Numbered from the stretch's first letter, positions 1 through 10,565 are shown. The stretch: 64,000 nt of DNA from Ambrosia x helenae (GCA_030844895.1 CM061232.1:82044555-82108554), one strand, 5' to 3'. Made by a program: numbers and translations. The notes: a model not told the origin generated them from the letters alone.

Positions 1-243
1 AATTTTCTGAAGATCCTGGTCGGAGTAGTTTTCATGTTTCTTAGGTTCCTGAACCTTGGGATCTTCAATACTCGGCACCATCGGAACATGTGGTCTGAAG
101 ATAACCGACTTCCAACACCCAATGTTCTGTTGAGCTAGAACATGGCTCATCCGACGTTGCCAGATATTGTATTCAGATCTGACAAGCATCGGTGGCTTGT
201 TGTTCATGCCAGTGTTGTGTGGATCGTGATTGATTGAAGCCAT
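1..243 (-). CDS. Ty1/copia Gag, N-terminal part (runs off window)
   Basis: An 81-codon open frame starts at the ATG at 243-241 and is still open at base 1. It begins about 155 bases downstream of a Met-tRNA primer site and an LTR, which is where copia gag starts. The translation begins MASINHDPHN and contains RSEYNIWQRRMSHVL, the charged/aromatic segment typical of the N-terminus of plant copia Gag (UBN2/DUF4219-like families). Gag forms the cytoplasmic virus-like particle that packages element RNA. No stop or frameshift is seen in the visible part. Zinc knuckle, protease, integrase and RT would lie to the left, outside the window, so whether the element is intact cannot be judged. Confidence 0.7.
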   Translation of the reverse strand, partial: MASINHDPHNTGMNNKPPMLVRSEYNIWQRRMSHVLAQQNIGCWKSVIFRPHVPMVPSIEDPKVQEPKKHENYSDQDLQKI

Positions 244-397
244 TCTCTAATTTTTTGAAAACAAAGTCTGTTTACAAACGGTTGAATCGAAAATAAACTA
301 TTACTCTGTTTTCAATCCGACAAACACACGATATCAATAATTGTGAGCTGATCTGTTTATATTAAATTGATTGGTTAGATCGAATCTAATTGACCAA

Positions 398-409
398 GCT
401 CTGATACCA
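398..409 (-). other. Primer binding site (Met-tRNA) of copia element
   Basis: On the minus strand the bases TGGTATCAGAGC lie two bases inside the LTR edge at 412. This is the standard initiator-Met-tRNA primer site of plant LTR retrotransposons. It fixes the element's orientation (minus) and identifies the adjacent LTR as the 5' LTR. Confidence 0.9.
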
Positions 410-411
410 AT

Positions 412-1124
412 TGTTAGGATCTTAGTTTGATTGTTTTGATTTGTTTAAGTAGAGATGAGAAGAATGAAGGGAATATAAATGGAAAGTGCAGCGGAATAAT
501 AAAATATAATCAAAACAAGAGAGTAAATTTTTTCTAATCGAATGCTTTCATAAGATTGAATGATTATAGTCAATTGTACAAGTACTCCCCCTCAGCCTGA
601 TCACTCTGTGATTGTTTGTCTGAGAGAATGTTGTGAGTGATGAATAGAACAGTACAAGCACTCTTCTATTTATAGACAAATCTAAACCACTGATGATCTA
701 AGCTGACGTCACCTAAGATAGTGACCTCTAACAGAATAACAACATAAAACATCTGCTATATACAAACTACTGTTACATTGTAAAACACTGTAAGGTAAAA
801 TACTGTTGAGGAAAACTCTGATGGTCTTGTATCATCTGTTGGAGCCTAAGTGCTGTTGGCTCCATCAGACCTTTAGTCTTCAGCACTTGATCAGCAGTTG
901 TTCTTCATCAGACCTTTAGTCAGCGGTTGTTCTCTATCAGCTGTTATCCAACAGTCCTTTAGTAGCAGCAGTTGTCACAGCAGTTGTTTGGGTGGAACAG
1001 TTGTTAGGGTCAACAGTCTTTTGGGAGGAGTATTTTGTAAATGTTGTTTATTAATATGGATCAACTGAGTAGTATATTTTGGCTTTTCAATCATCTGTTC
1101 TTCTCTAGGTCAGCAGACCCAACA
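412..1124 (-). mobile_element. Copia 5' LTR (713 bp)
   Basis: On the minus strand this LTR starts TGTTGGGTCTGCTGACC and ends GATCCTAACA, followed by the primer site. A second copy of the family in the opposite orientation forms the solo LTR at 29137-29848 and confirms both ends. The U3 part is packed with CAACTGCTG-type repeats, and a TGACGTCA site and a TATA box lie nearer the middle. The right flank is TACAT; the matching target duplication would lie outside the window. Confidence 0.9.
666..711 (-). promoter_or_regulatory. Copia LTR promoter: TGACGTCA site and TATA box
   Basis: Reading the minus strand, a perfect palindromic TGACGTCA (704-711), a bZIP/TGA-factor (as-1/CRE-like) site, stands about 30 bases upstream of a TATA box TATAAATAG (666-674). 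The same pair at the same spacing is kept in the solo LTR at 29548-29593. Sites of this kind drive stress-responsive transcription in plants; that use here is inferred. Confidence 0.65.
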
Positions 1125-1836
1125 TACATACATGACACATGTCACCATATATTACCACATATTAACATATGTTTAGAGTTCTTATGTTTAATGAATCATT
1201 TACACACGTTGCGGTTCATTTAACATATGTTTTCTCATGTTTATAAAGTGTTAACACATGTTTAGGATCTTTAACATATGTTTCCTTATATCTAAGAACT
1301 TGTGTATGTGTTTATGTTCAAAGTCCCATTGATATGTTTATGTATCATACTCGACCATACATACACACGTATACATATTTGTACTCACATGCGCGTATAT
1401 GAGAGTGTATACATACACTCGCGTGTATGTATATATATACGTATGTTTATATTTTTGTTATTTTTTCATCTATAACTTGTTTGTTTAGTGAGTTTTAGAT
1501 GATTTATGTGTATCATGGTGTTGGGTGAACATGATATCGCTAGAAAGATAGAAAATGAAATAACTTAAGTTAGTTTTAACATACCATTTGAATAGAACCG
1601 AAAATCAAATGAAATAGGTCGAGTTCTTTGTCGTTGCTTCCACTCTATAGCTCCTAGACCCTTGAACTCTTTTGATTACGGTTATGGTGATGGTTTACGG
1701 TTGTGGCTGGGTTCGGGTAGGGGGTTTGGGTTGAGCCGAGGCAAAGAGAGAAGAGAGGGAGTGTATTTGTGTAAGTTAGATAGGTATGAAGATTATGGTA
1801 TGGAAAAACAAAAGGGCTTCGGCCCTATATATGCAA

Positions 1837-1837
<1 letters not shown>

Positions 1838-1889
<52 letters not shown>
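1838..1889. repeat. (GA)n microsatellite
   Basis: About 25 uninterrupted GA units, directly readable in the sequence. Confidence 0.97.
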
Positions 1890-1892
<3 letters not shown>

Positions 1893-2220
1893 GATGTAGG
1901 AAGGGTTTATTTGTTTAGGATGGTCAAACATTATGGATCTTTATGGTGAAAAAGTAAGTTGCCAATCTAGTGTAATATGTTGACATTAGGTTTTACCTAA
2001 GTGCATGTTTCCCTTGGGAATGCATGAGCCGATTTTAGGGACAAGGGATTGACAAATGGAGAAGGTAACTTGGCTTTGGAATGAGTTGTAGGATGATAAG
2101 GGTCTTTGTAGGTGAAAGGTGGTGGTTAGAGTGCTATTTGTTAGTGTTTGTGTGTATATGCAAGCATTGATCAAGTAAATCACACATACACATACATGTC
2201 ATATGTATGTATGAATGTGT

Positions 2221-2262
2221 GTGTATGTATGTATGTATGTATGTATGTATGTATGTATGTAT
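2221..2262. repeat. (GTAT)n microsatellite
   Basis: About ten GTAT units followed by a TGTG/TATA run. The small minus-strand frame covering it (repeated IHTY) is a by-product of the repeat. Confidence 0.95.
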
Positions 2263-3200
2263 ATGTGTGTGTATATATATATATTGATTCAATTTTTTAT
2301 TACACACACCACATATAATCTCATATATGTATGCATGTAAATATGATATGTTGCTCAATTCAATCACATACACAAACATATACAATCACATATGGGTAAG
2401 TATATAGAGTTTTGTTTGATTATTGATAACACACTTATATGTGTATATATATATATTGAAAGTATGGTTGGATCCAAAAGTTTTTATGTAGATGTTTGTA
2501 CTTATACATATATATAGGACTTCAAAATGAGTGGTTCCTGTAACATTTGCATGTTTCCTAAACTTTAGCGTATTTGCATTTTTAGTCCTTGTACGTTTAT
2601 CATTTTGAATTCTAATAAAGCGTCAAACTTCGTTGATCGGTATATTCTTGTTTGGTTGTATGTCATTACTAATCATAAACGTATCGTAACTTAAACGTAT
2701 TATGCTTGGAAGTTTGAGTGAAATTCATCATTTTAAATTCTAAAATTATTTTATACATTTTCGTGAAAAGATTATAAGTTAAACACGTATGATAAACTCG
2801 TCAGAAAAGTTTGAAGAAACGTTAAAGTTTAAGCGGGAAGTTTTTATAATATATAAAAAAAATGTTTTACTATTAGAGTTCTTTTTTTTAAACATTTTTT
2901 TTAGAAAATTCCTGGTTTGTAAAAAAAAAAAAAATAAAAAAAAATCTGCACTAAAAAAAAAAACGTTTTTCCGGCGAGTATTCCGGCCGGAATTCCGGCA
3001 AGCTCCGGCGAGTGCTTCTTATCGATTTTTAACGCGATTTAATGGTCAAAAGTCATCCCCATGCGTTTCTCCTTTCAAATTAAACAACTTATAATGATTA
3101 AATCAGTTTTTAAACGCGTATTTATCAACTTTTAATTTGGGTTTTAAAGCATAACCGCCGGAATAATAAAATGACTTGAAACTCCACTTCTAATCGTGCA

Positions 3201-3209
3201 CTATATAAA
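3201..3209 (+). promoter_or_regulatory. TATA box in A 5' LTR
   Basis: CTATATAAA in the 5' LTR, repeated identically at about 11204-11212 in the 3' LTR. It is the best TATA in the LTR; transcription would start about 30 bases downstream, near 3235. The start site is inferred. Confidence 0.6.
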
Positions 3210-3533
3210 CCGAACATGCCATTAGCTTTCTGCACTCATTCACGTTCCAAACCCACTAAAAAACGTAGCAAACCGTGTCCAGAAGCTCTCTAATTGTGAG
3301 TTTTCGTTCGGTTCTTGAAGCTTACTTTTCGACACTTAAACGAGTTTGTAAGTCCACTTTCTTGATGCCGTTTTGTTTCTTATTCATTCTTCTTTAAAAG
3401 CCCTCTATAATCGGGTTCCATTGTTAACAAATTGAAGGTTATAGAAATCTAGGGTTAGGGTTTGTATTTGGGGAAGAAGATGAAGTTATTTATATTATAT
3501 AAATATAAATTTTATTAAGCATATTATCAAAAT

Positions 3534-3625
3534 GATCTTGTAGACAAGTGGTTGTAGTGTTGTTGTGTGAAGTTAATGGACCTGGTTTGATTCCTAGCTC
3601 AGACATATCTGGTAGTTTTTTTTTT
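3534..3625 (+). ncRNA. tRNA-like module with pol III A/B boxes (A 5' LTR)
   Basis: An A-box-like TAGACAAGTGG (3541-3551) lies about 33 bases before a B-box-like GGTTTGATTCC (3584-3594), followed by a T run. The 3' LTR copy at 11540-11630 keeps a perfect B box, GGTTCGATTCC. The layout is that of a tRNA-derived (SINE-head-like) sequence. It is not a good tRNA gene, as a full cloverleaf was not found. A related module sits at the matching place in the LTR at 52489-54945. Confidence 0.45.
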
Positions 3626-5184
3626 CATTTTTTTATTTATTTCGTTTTTTTTATTTATATTATATGTGTAAACCTTTAAAAATCCATAATAAATTCATTT
3701 TTGCTCCAAAAATCATGAAATTTTAGGTGTAGTATCTTGACACCTCATAGAAAATTATCATATTTTTAGTTTGTGGAAAATATCTTATTTTCATAATTTT
3801 ATTAATTTAAATTGTTTTAATCATATTTAATTGATTAAAAAATCATTTTTAATTATTTTGATCCCAAAATTTCTGGAAAATTGTTTCTAAGTATGATAAA
3901 TTGATATAAAATTTATTTTTCAGAAAATAGTTGTTTTTGCTATTTTAATCATTTTTAATCATTAAAATATGATTTAAATTCATTAAATCTGTTTTAAATA
4001 CAAATAAATTGAGAAAAATTATGAAAAATTTATTTTCACTCTTTTACATGTATAAATATTTTTTTTATATGTATAAATATTTTTTTTTATAAAACAGAAA
4101 TATTTCTAAGTGTGGAAAACATAAGTGTGTATGTTTAATTTATTTGTATACGTTTATGTAAATTAATTACAATTATTGTAATTATATAAATTAGTTATAT
4201 TTTATTCAAAAATTTTCAAAGAGTAATAATTATTTTCTTGGTCGTATGATTTATCTTAAAGCATAATATACGTTTTGAATTCGAAATATTTATTAAAGTC
4301 GAGTTATCGTAAAACGTCATCTTCCCTATAGAAGACTAGCAAACCCTAATGCCTTAGATTCTAGATACCTTAGACTTTTAAGTCACTTTCCTCATTAGCA
4401 TTCTTATACGTATAGGTTGAGTTCTTCGGAATTCCCAATTTTTATTTTGTGGCGAGCTTTATTGGATTCATTCGCTTCGCAAAAACCGTGAGTATACTTA
4501 TCCCCTTTTCCATTTTTATACTTTTGGGGTGAAACATGCACACCTATGAAACTTACACTTATACATATTCATAAACGTTTTTACATACAATTCATACACG
4601 TGTTATGCTTTAAATTCTTGTGCTTTATGCTTAAACATAAACGTAGTATACTTGCAATCATTACGAAATCATTAACTCCGTACAAGCCGACTTTAACAAT
4701 GGATAGCGCTATTTGAATTGACAACTCGCCTAGAGGAAAGTACCTATGGTGGTGGGAAGTCCTAGGTCATTGTTAATGTATTAAACTTTGTTGCATAAGA
4801 GGTTTGATTTTGACCCGCGTTGTGTACTTACGTGTTTTCCATATTTGCCTTGAATGACTCATGACACTTGAATTGTAAACATTTTTGTACTTACATATAT
4901 ATGTACACAAAAACTAAGTGTACTCACCAGCATTATTGTTGACGTTGTATTTTGTACATGTTTCAGGAGACGCTTGATGATTTCACATAGGCATTGGGAC
5001 TTAGATATATAAAACAAACTTAATTTTATGAATTGTTTTGGGATTTGATGTATTTTTCTTATTTGGTTGTTTGACATTTGAACTTTGTATTTAATAATAT
5101 TTACATTTTAGTACCATAAGCTTGTGAACAATCGTCACTACGTGGCACCTCGATGTTTCCGCCATCGGTTGGGGTGTTACAGAT

Positions 5185-5196
5185 TGGTATCAGAGC
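5185..5196 (+). other. Primer binding site (Met-tRNA) of element A
   Basis: TGGTATCAGAGC starts three bases after the LTR end and continues CATGG, complementary to the 3' end of plant initiator Met-tRNA. Confidence 0.95.
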
Positions 5197-5500
5197 CATG
5201 GTTTTAGGGAATTAGGTTATTAGTAAATGACCTAGACTATAACTAAGAACCTATACTTGACCTTATTTGTGCTTATTTGTTTACTTGCTCCACTAACCTT
5301 TCTCCTTTGTCACCTCTCATTCTTTCCCCTACCTTTCTCTACTTCTTTCTTTCTTTCTTTCTTCATCATGGGCTTTGAGGAGTGATATTACTTGGGGATA
5401 AGGTCTACACTTTGGAGCATGCTGGGTATTCTTGGCTTAAGTGCCTACCCTCGTTTTTCATTAATTTTTGGTTCCTTCAAAGTATTGAACTTACGTGAGA

Positions 5501-5655
5501 GAACACGTGCAATCTGGAATGGTGGACGCCTATACACTGGGTTTTCTGGCATAGGCAAGCATAGCGCATAAATCCGAATCAACCGACGGACCTGTTATGC
5601 TTACCTGGGGATTCTTGGAGTGAGTGTCCACTTATAGGCTAAAGCATGTCTTCAT
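5501..5655 (+). other. Conserved leader segment of A (possible packaging signal)
   Basis: Part of the untranslated leader between primer site and gag. It begins ACACGTGCAATCTGG and ends CTTATAGGCTAAAGCATGTC. The same blocks occur in the leaders of the gag-only elements (minus strand, 49149-49300, 52068-52219, 56696-56847), although surrounding sequence is much more diverged. Conservation in non-coding RNA next to the primer site suggests a packaging or dimerisation signal; this is inferred. Confidence 0.5.
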
Positions 5656-5909
5656 TAATCTCCAATTAAGTTCAATTCTTTGAACAGTCAAAGTTTTTGT
5701 CGGGTTTTATAACTAGACAAGAACAATCCAATGTTTCATTGCTTAATTCTTGATTTCTTGACTTCATGGTGATTTGCTTTATGAGATTATGTTTTCGTGA
5801 TGTATTCTCATACTTGGTTATTTCATATAAACACATGTTGCACAATCTCATTTATACTTATGATGATCCTATTATCTTGTGTTGATTCTCATAGTATTCT
5901 TATTTGTAA

Positions 5910-6190
5910 ATGGCTGGTCGTTATTTAGCCCGTACTCCTAAGCGTAACTCTCGTCTACAATCTAATCGCCATATAGCGTCACTAGTGGCAGAACAGGTTG
6001 CTGCTGTGATTCCAAACTTAGTTGCTGCTGTGATTCCAAACTTAGTTGCTGAGTTGAGCCAAAGCAACAACACTGGGAATTTTGGAAACGCTGGAGGTAC
6101 TCGTTGCACCTTCAAACATTCTAACTCCTGCAACCCAACGAAATTTTCGGGGAAGAAGGTGCGACTGGTCTTCTCCAATGGTTCGAAAGC
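5910..6190 (+). pseudogene. Element A gag, 5' end before the frameshift
   Basis: The gag start is the ATG at 5910 (MAGRYLARTPKRNSR). The frame reads through a repeated AAVIPNLV block and the conserved segment FKHSNSCNPTKFSG. It then runs out of frame near 6148-6153, where a G run is one base shorter than in the related gag genes at 47800-56561. The rest of gag and pol continues in the next frame. The repeated VAAVIPNLV is a 24-base direct duplication peculiar to this copy. Confidence 0.8.
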
Positions 6191-9100
6191 ATGGAGAATA
6201 CCTTTATTAACAGCGAATGTACTGACGAACTTCGCGTTCGCTATGCCACCAGTGTCCTTCAAAAGGGGGCATTGACTTGGTGGAATGGCGAGAAGCGAAA
6301 TCGGGGCGCTGATGTTGCTTTAGCGTTAACTTGGAATCAAGTGAAGGAACTCATGATTGCCAAGTTCTGCCCTAGGAACGAGGTTAAGAAACTTGAAGAT
6401 GAATTTTATCATTTGAAACAGGACAGCCGGGAGAATCTTGCCTATAACCGTCGTTACCATGAGCTTAGTTTGTTGGTTCCCCATATGGTGACTCTAGTTT
6501 CTCGAGCAATCGAGAAATATATCGAGGGATTACCTGATCTTATCCAGGATGTTGTTACTGGTAGCAAACCTACCTCGGTGGAAGAAGCTATCCAACTTGC
6601 AGCTTCTCTTACTGATAAGCATGTGAAGAAGGGAACTCTTGTTAGGAAGGGTACAAAGAAAACTGTTGAGAAAACTACTACTGATGCTGAGTCTTCCAAA
6701 GCTGCTTCGGCTAAGTCTGCTACAACCTCCTCTAACAACAGGAAGCGTAAACGTCATAACCAAAATTATGCTGTTGTCGCTCCTACCCCTATTAGCCAAG
6801 TTCCTATGAATCAAGTCGTTGCTGCTACCACTCAACCGCCTACTACTCGAGCCTATGATGGTAAAAATCCTTTATGTGACACATGCAAGTATCATCATCA
6901 AGCCCATACCCCTTGTCGTCAGTGCACTAGGTGTGGAAAGTGGGGACATTTTGCTGCCACTTGCAGGGTTATACTCGCGCCTCAAGGAAATCCTCAACCA
7001 GCAACCCAACCAGCAGCACAGCAAGCAGCACCACAAGCAGCTCAAAACCCATTACCCATTGCACCCGCTCCTGCTTGTCCTTGCTATCATTGTGGTGATA
7101 CCACTCATCTTATAGCTCGTTGCCCAAGACTTAACCAGCAAAATCAAGTTGTTGCTAATCAGGGAGCTCGCGGGAGAGCCTTTAATATCAATGCAAATCA
7201 GGCTCAGGCAGCGAATGATGTCGTGAATGGTACGTTCTTACTTAACGGTCGTTATGCTTCGATTTTGTTTGATACTGGTGCGGACAAAAGCTTTGTGTCA
7301 TTAGCCTTTGAATCCTTGCTTTCTCGTCCTCGTTCTAAACTCGAAAAACCCTTCACTGTCGAGGTTGCTGATGGTACTCCCATTACAATCAAGTCTGTTA
7401 TTCGAAATTGCACTCTTAACCTTAATGAGCATGACTTCTCCATTGATCTTATACCCATGCAATTGGGTAGTTTCGATATTATAGTAGGTATGGATTGGCT
7501 TGCTAAGTACCATGCTGAAGTTGTTTGTTTCGAGAAGTTCATTCGAATCCCTCTCTCGTCAGGTGACTTTCTACAAGTTTATGGTGAGAAACCTTCGAGG
7601 GGTCTTAAGCTCATGTCTTGTACTCAAGCTCGAAAATATTTACGCAAGAAATACGTAGCATTTTTAGCGCACGTGGTGGAAAAGAAAGATAAGGGCAAGA
7701 GTATTCAAGATGTCCCAATCGTTCGAGACTTCCCAGAAGTCTTCCCTGATGATTTACCTGGTTTACCTCCTGTTCGTCCTGTTGAGTTTCGTATCGATCT
7801 TGTTCCTGGTGCTACTCCTGTTGCTAAATCTCCTTACCGCCTTGCACCCTCAGAGATGCAAGAACTTGCGAGTCAACTTCAAGAGTTGGCAGACAAGGGT
7901 TTCATCCGTCCTAGCTCTTCTCCTTGGGGAGCTCCAGTTTTATTTGTGAAGAAGAAAGATGGATCTTTTCGTATGTGCATCGATTATCGTGAACTTAATA
8001 AACTCACGATTAAAAACCGTTATCCATTACCTCACATCGATGATCTCTTCGATCAACTCCAAGGTGCGACTTGCTTTTCAAAAATCGATCTTCGTTCGGG
8101 GTATCATCAACTTCGGGTTCATGAAGATGATATTCCCAAAACCGCATTTCGTACTCGTTATGGCCACTATGAGTTCCTGGTTATGCCTTTTGGTTTGACC
8201 AATGCGCCTGCTGTTTTTATGGATCTCATGAATCGTGTGTGCAAACCATTTTTGGATAAGTTTGTAATTGTTTTCATTGATGATATCCTCATTTATTCCA
8301 AAACCAGATCTGACCACGAGCGACACTTGAAACATGTATTGGGCCTATTAAGAAGCGAACAACTGTATGCCAAGTTCTCCAAGTGTGAATTTTGGCTTAA
8401 GGAAGTTCAATTCTTAGGGCACATTATCAACGATAAGGGTATACACGTGGATCCTGCAAAAATTAAAGCCATTCGTGATTGGGTTACTCCTAAGTCTCCT
8501 ACGAAAGTTCGTTCTTTCCTTGGTCTAGCTGGTTATTATCGTCGTTTCATTTCAAACTTCTCCAAGATTGCATTACCTCTTACTTCCTTGACCCACAAAG
8601 ATAAACCTTATGAGTGGGGTCCTGATCAAGAGGAAGCCTTTCAAACCTTGAAGCAGAAACTTTGTGATGCTCCTATCCTTGCTCTTCCTGATGGTACTGA
8701 AGATTTTGTGGTCTATTGTGATGCATCTGGCCAAGGTCTTGGTTGTGTTCTCATGCAACGAGGCAAGGTTATAGCTTACGCATCACGTCAATTGAAGGTC
8801 CACGAGAAAAACTATACCACTCATGATCTTGAACTGGGTGCCGTCGTGTTCGCATTGAAAATTTGGAGGCACTATCTTTATGGTACCAAATGTGTGGTTT
8901 TCACTGATCACAAAAGTCTTCAACACATCTTTAACCAGAAGGATCTTAATATGCGTCAACGTCGTTGGGTCGAGTTGGTGAATGACTACGATTGCGAGAT
9001 TCGCTATCATCCTGGAAAAGCGAATGTCGTAGCTGATGCGCTTAGTCATAAAGATCATGTCCAGCTTTGTTGTGCTCGAGTCCAAACTGATATCAAGCTT

Positions 9101-10147
9101 CGTGTCTTTGAAGCTCAGTTCATTTCTCTCACTGAAGGCAACATGTACGAGGAGATGTCGTGTGGTGCTGAAAATCAATTGGAAACCAAGAACGGTTTAC
9201 TTTACTTTATGAATCGTCTTTGGATTCCTGATCGTGATAACCTTCGTACTTTTCTCATGGATGAGTCTCACAAATCTCGTTATTCCATTCACCCTGGTGC
9301 AGATAAGATGTATCAGGATCTGCGTAGTTTGTATTGGTGGCCTGGAATGAAGAAGGATATAGCTATGTATGTAGCTAAATGCCTAACGTGTTCCAAAGTC
9401 AAGGCAGAACACCAACGTCCATCTGGTTTGCTTGAACAACCAGAGATTCCTGTTTGGAAACGGGAGAATATTGCTATGGACTTCATTACCAAACTTCTTT
9501 GTACTACTCGTAGTCATGATAGCATTTGGGTGATCGTTGATCGATTAACCAAATCTGCTCATTTCTTACCCATTCGTGAGACCTACCCAGTTGAGAAATT
9601 GGCTAGGATCTATATTGATGAGATCGTTAGTCGTCATGGTATTCCTTTGAACATTATTTCTGATCGTGACAGTCGCTTTACTTCTCACTTTTGGCAATCG
9701 CTTCAGTCCGCATTGGGTACTCAACTTAACCTTAGCACGGCCTATCATCCTCAAACGGATGGTCAGACTGAAAGAACCATCCAGACCTTGGAGGATATGT
9801 TAAGGGCATGTGTTATAGACTTTGGTGGAAACTGGGATACGCATTTACCTTTGGTCGAGTTCTCATACAATAAGAGCTACCATGCCAGCATTGACATGGC
9901 ACCTTTTGAAGCTTTATATGGTCGCAAATGTCATTCTCCTGTCTGTTGGAACGAGGTCGGTGAGACTCAGATTACCGGTCCTGAACTGATACAGGAGACG
10001 ACAGACAAAATTCTTCGTATTCGTGATAAGTTGCAGGTAGCTCGGAGTAGACAAAAGAGTTATGCCGATCAACGACGCAAGCCCTTAGAATTTCAAGTCG
10101 GGGATCTAGTACTTCTTAAGGTTTCACCCTGGAAAGGAATGTTTTGA
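6191..10147 (+). CDS. gag-pol: Gag-pol polyprotein of element A (Tekay-like), main open frame
   Basis: A 1318-codon open frame. The nominal ATG is internal to gag; the true start is at 5910 in another frame. Domains in order: Gag core with ALTWWN (about residue 30); two CCHC zinc knuckles (CTRCGKWGHFAATC and CYHCGDTTHLIARC, about 245-310); aspartic protease DTGADKSF (about 361); RT with CIDYRELNK, MPFGLTNAP and the FIDD catalytic motif (about 500-760); RNase H (YCDASGQGLG, about 840); integrase with HHCC finger (CLTCSKVKAEH) and D,D,E residues (MDFITK, ISDRDSRF, TDGQTERT, about 1040-1290). The frame ends at a TGA where relatives have Arg, most simply CGA to TGA, about 125 codons short. It makes and integrates element cDNA in virus-like particles and the nucleus. 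Confidence 0.93.
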   Translation: MENTFINSECTDELRVRYATSVLQKGALTWWNGEKRNRGADVALALTWNQVKELMIAKFCPRNEVKKLEDEFYHLKQDSRENLAYNRRYHELSLLVPHMVTLVSRAIEKYIEGLPDLIQDVVTGSKPTSVEEAIQLAASLTDKHVKKGTLVRKGTKKTVEKTTTDAESSKAASAKSATTSSNNRKRKRHNQNYAVVAPTPISQVPMNQVVAATTQPPTTRAYDGKNPLCDTCKYHHQAHTPCRQCTRCGKWGHFAATCRVILAPQGNPQPATQPAAQQAAPQAAQNPLPIAPAPACPCYHCGDTTHLIARCPRLNQQNQVVANQGARGRAFNINANQAQAANDVVNGTFLLNGRYASILFDTGADKSFVSLAFESLLSRPRSKLEKPFTVEVADGTPITIKSVIRNCTLNLNEHDFSIDLIPMQLGSFDIIVGMDWLAKYHAEVVCFEKFIRIPLSSGDFLQVYGEKPSRGLKLMSCTQARKYLRKKYVAFLAHVVEKKDKGKSIQDVPIVRDFPEVFPDDLPGLPPVRPVEFRIDLVPGATPVAKSPYRLAPSEMQELASQLQELADKGFIRPSSSPWGAPVLFVKKKDGSFRMCIDYRELNKLTIKNRYPLPHIDDLFDQLQGATCFSKIDLRSGYHQLRVHEDDIPKTAFRTRYGHYEFLVMPFGLTNAPAVFMDLMNRVCKPFLDKFVIVFIDDILIYSKTRSDHERHLKHVLGLLRSEQLYAKFSKCEFWLKEVQFLGHIINDKGIHVDPAKIKAIRDWVTPKSPTKVRSFLGLAGYYRRFISNFSKIALPLTSLTHKDKPYEWGPDQEEAFQTLKQKLCDAPILALPDGTEDFVVYCDASGQGLGCVLMQRGKVIAYASRQLKVHEKNYTTHDLELGAVVFALKIWRHYLYGTKCVVFTDHKSLQHIFNQKDLNMRQRRWVELVNDYDCEIRYHPGKANVVADALSHKDHVQLCCARVQTDIKLRVFEAQFISLTEGNMYEEMSCGAENQLETKNGLLYFMNRLWIPDRDNLRTFLMDESHKSRYSIHPGADKMYQDLRSLYWWPGMKKDIAMYVAKCLTCSKVKAEHQRPSGLLEQPEIPVWKRENIAMDFITKLLCTTRSHDSIWVIVDRLTKSAHFLPIRETYPVEKLARIYIDEIVSRHGIPLNIISDRDSRFTSHFWQSLQSALGTQLNLSTAYHPQTDGQTERTIQTLEDMLRACVIDFGGNWDTHLPLVEFSYNKSYHASIDMAPFEALYGRKCHSPVCWNEVGETQITGPELIQETTDKILRIRDKLQVARSRQKSYADQRRKPLEFQVGDLVLLKVSPWKGMF

Positions 10148-10527
10148 TTTGGGAAGAAAGGAAAGCTTGCACCTCGATTCGTTGGTCCATTCAAAATCCT
10201 TGAGCGTGTTGGGAAGGTAGCATACAAACTTGAACTACCTCCAGAGCTTAGCAATATTCATCCAACGTTTCATGTCTCCAACCTCAAGAGATGCTTGGCA
10301 GATGAAAATCTCCATGTTCCACTTGAGGACATTCAAGTTGATGAATTGATGCATTCACAGAGAAGCCTGTAGAAATTATGGATCGTGAAGTCAAGACTCT
10401 TAAGTGTAGTCATATTCCTATAGTCAAGGTTCGTTGGGAGTCTAAACGTGGCCCAGAATTTACTTGGGAACGTGAGGACCAAATGATGACGAAGTATCCT
10501 CATCTTTTTCCGGAATCCTCCACTTGA
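10148..10527 (+). pseudogene. Element A pol 3' end with chromodomain-like tail
   Basis: After the premature TGA the same frame continues with the integrase C-terminus (GKKGKLAPRFVGPF, YKLELPPELSNIHPTFHVSN). A shift near 10345-10360 then moves the end to another frame, which reads EIMDREVKTL, VKVRWESKRGPEFTWERE and KYPHLF before a TGA at 10525-10527. This is the chromodomain-like tail of Tekay/Del chromoviruses, thought to steer integration toward marked heterochromatin. The lesions mean the tail would not be made from this copy. Confidence 0.8.
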
Positions 10528-10550
10528 AGAAATTTCGAGATGCAATTTCC

Positions 10551-10565
10551 CAAAGTAGGGGAGAC
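10551..10565 (+). other. Polypurine tract of element A
   Basis: AAAGTAGGGGAGAC directly precedes the 3' LTR (TGTAACA). It is the plus-strand priming site; the same GTAGGGGAGAC precedes the LTRs of the gag-only elements on the minus strand. Confidence 0.85.

Larger units (their letters stand above)
1125..2533. other. AT-rich non-coding stretch with microsatellites
   Basis: No gene recognised. The stretch holds repeated ACATATG-like words (1130-1330), runs of TGTATA, a GA microsatellite and a GTAT microsatellite. Short open frames here are repeat-encoded or lack any family resemblance. The sequence resumes at 13320 after element A, since A is flanked by a GTTCC duplication. Confidence 0.6.
2539..5181 (+). 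mobile_element. Element A 5' LTR (2643 bp)
   Basis: It begins TGTAACATTTGCATG and ends GGGGTGTTACA just before the primer site. It is colinear with the 3' LTR at 10566-13314, with scattered substitutions and indels. The largest difference is about 100 bases (around 12050-12165 of the 3' LTR) replaced here near 4050-4080 by a short duplicated ATGTATAAATATT sequence. It carries a TATA box, a tRNA-like module and a possible splice donor. Confidence 0.92.

Noticed and set aside
1041..1223. Short plus-strand frame near the copia LTR edge
   Set aside because: It crosses the LTR boundary and has no family resemblance or coding bias.
2789..3094. 101-codon frame in the A 5' LTR (and its partner at 10800)
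   Set aside because: Lies wholly inside the LTR, is homopolymer-driven (poly-K from A runs), and is altered in the second LTR.
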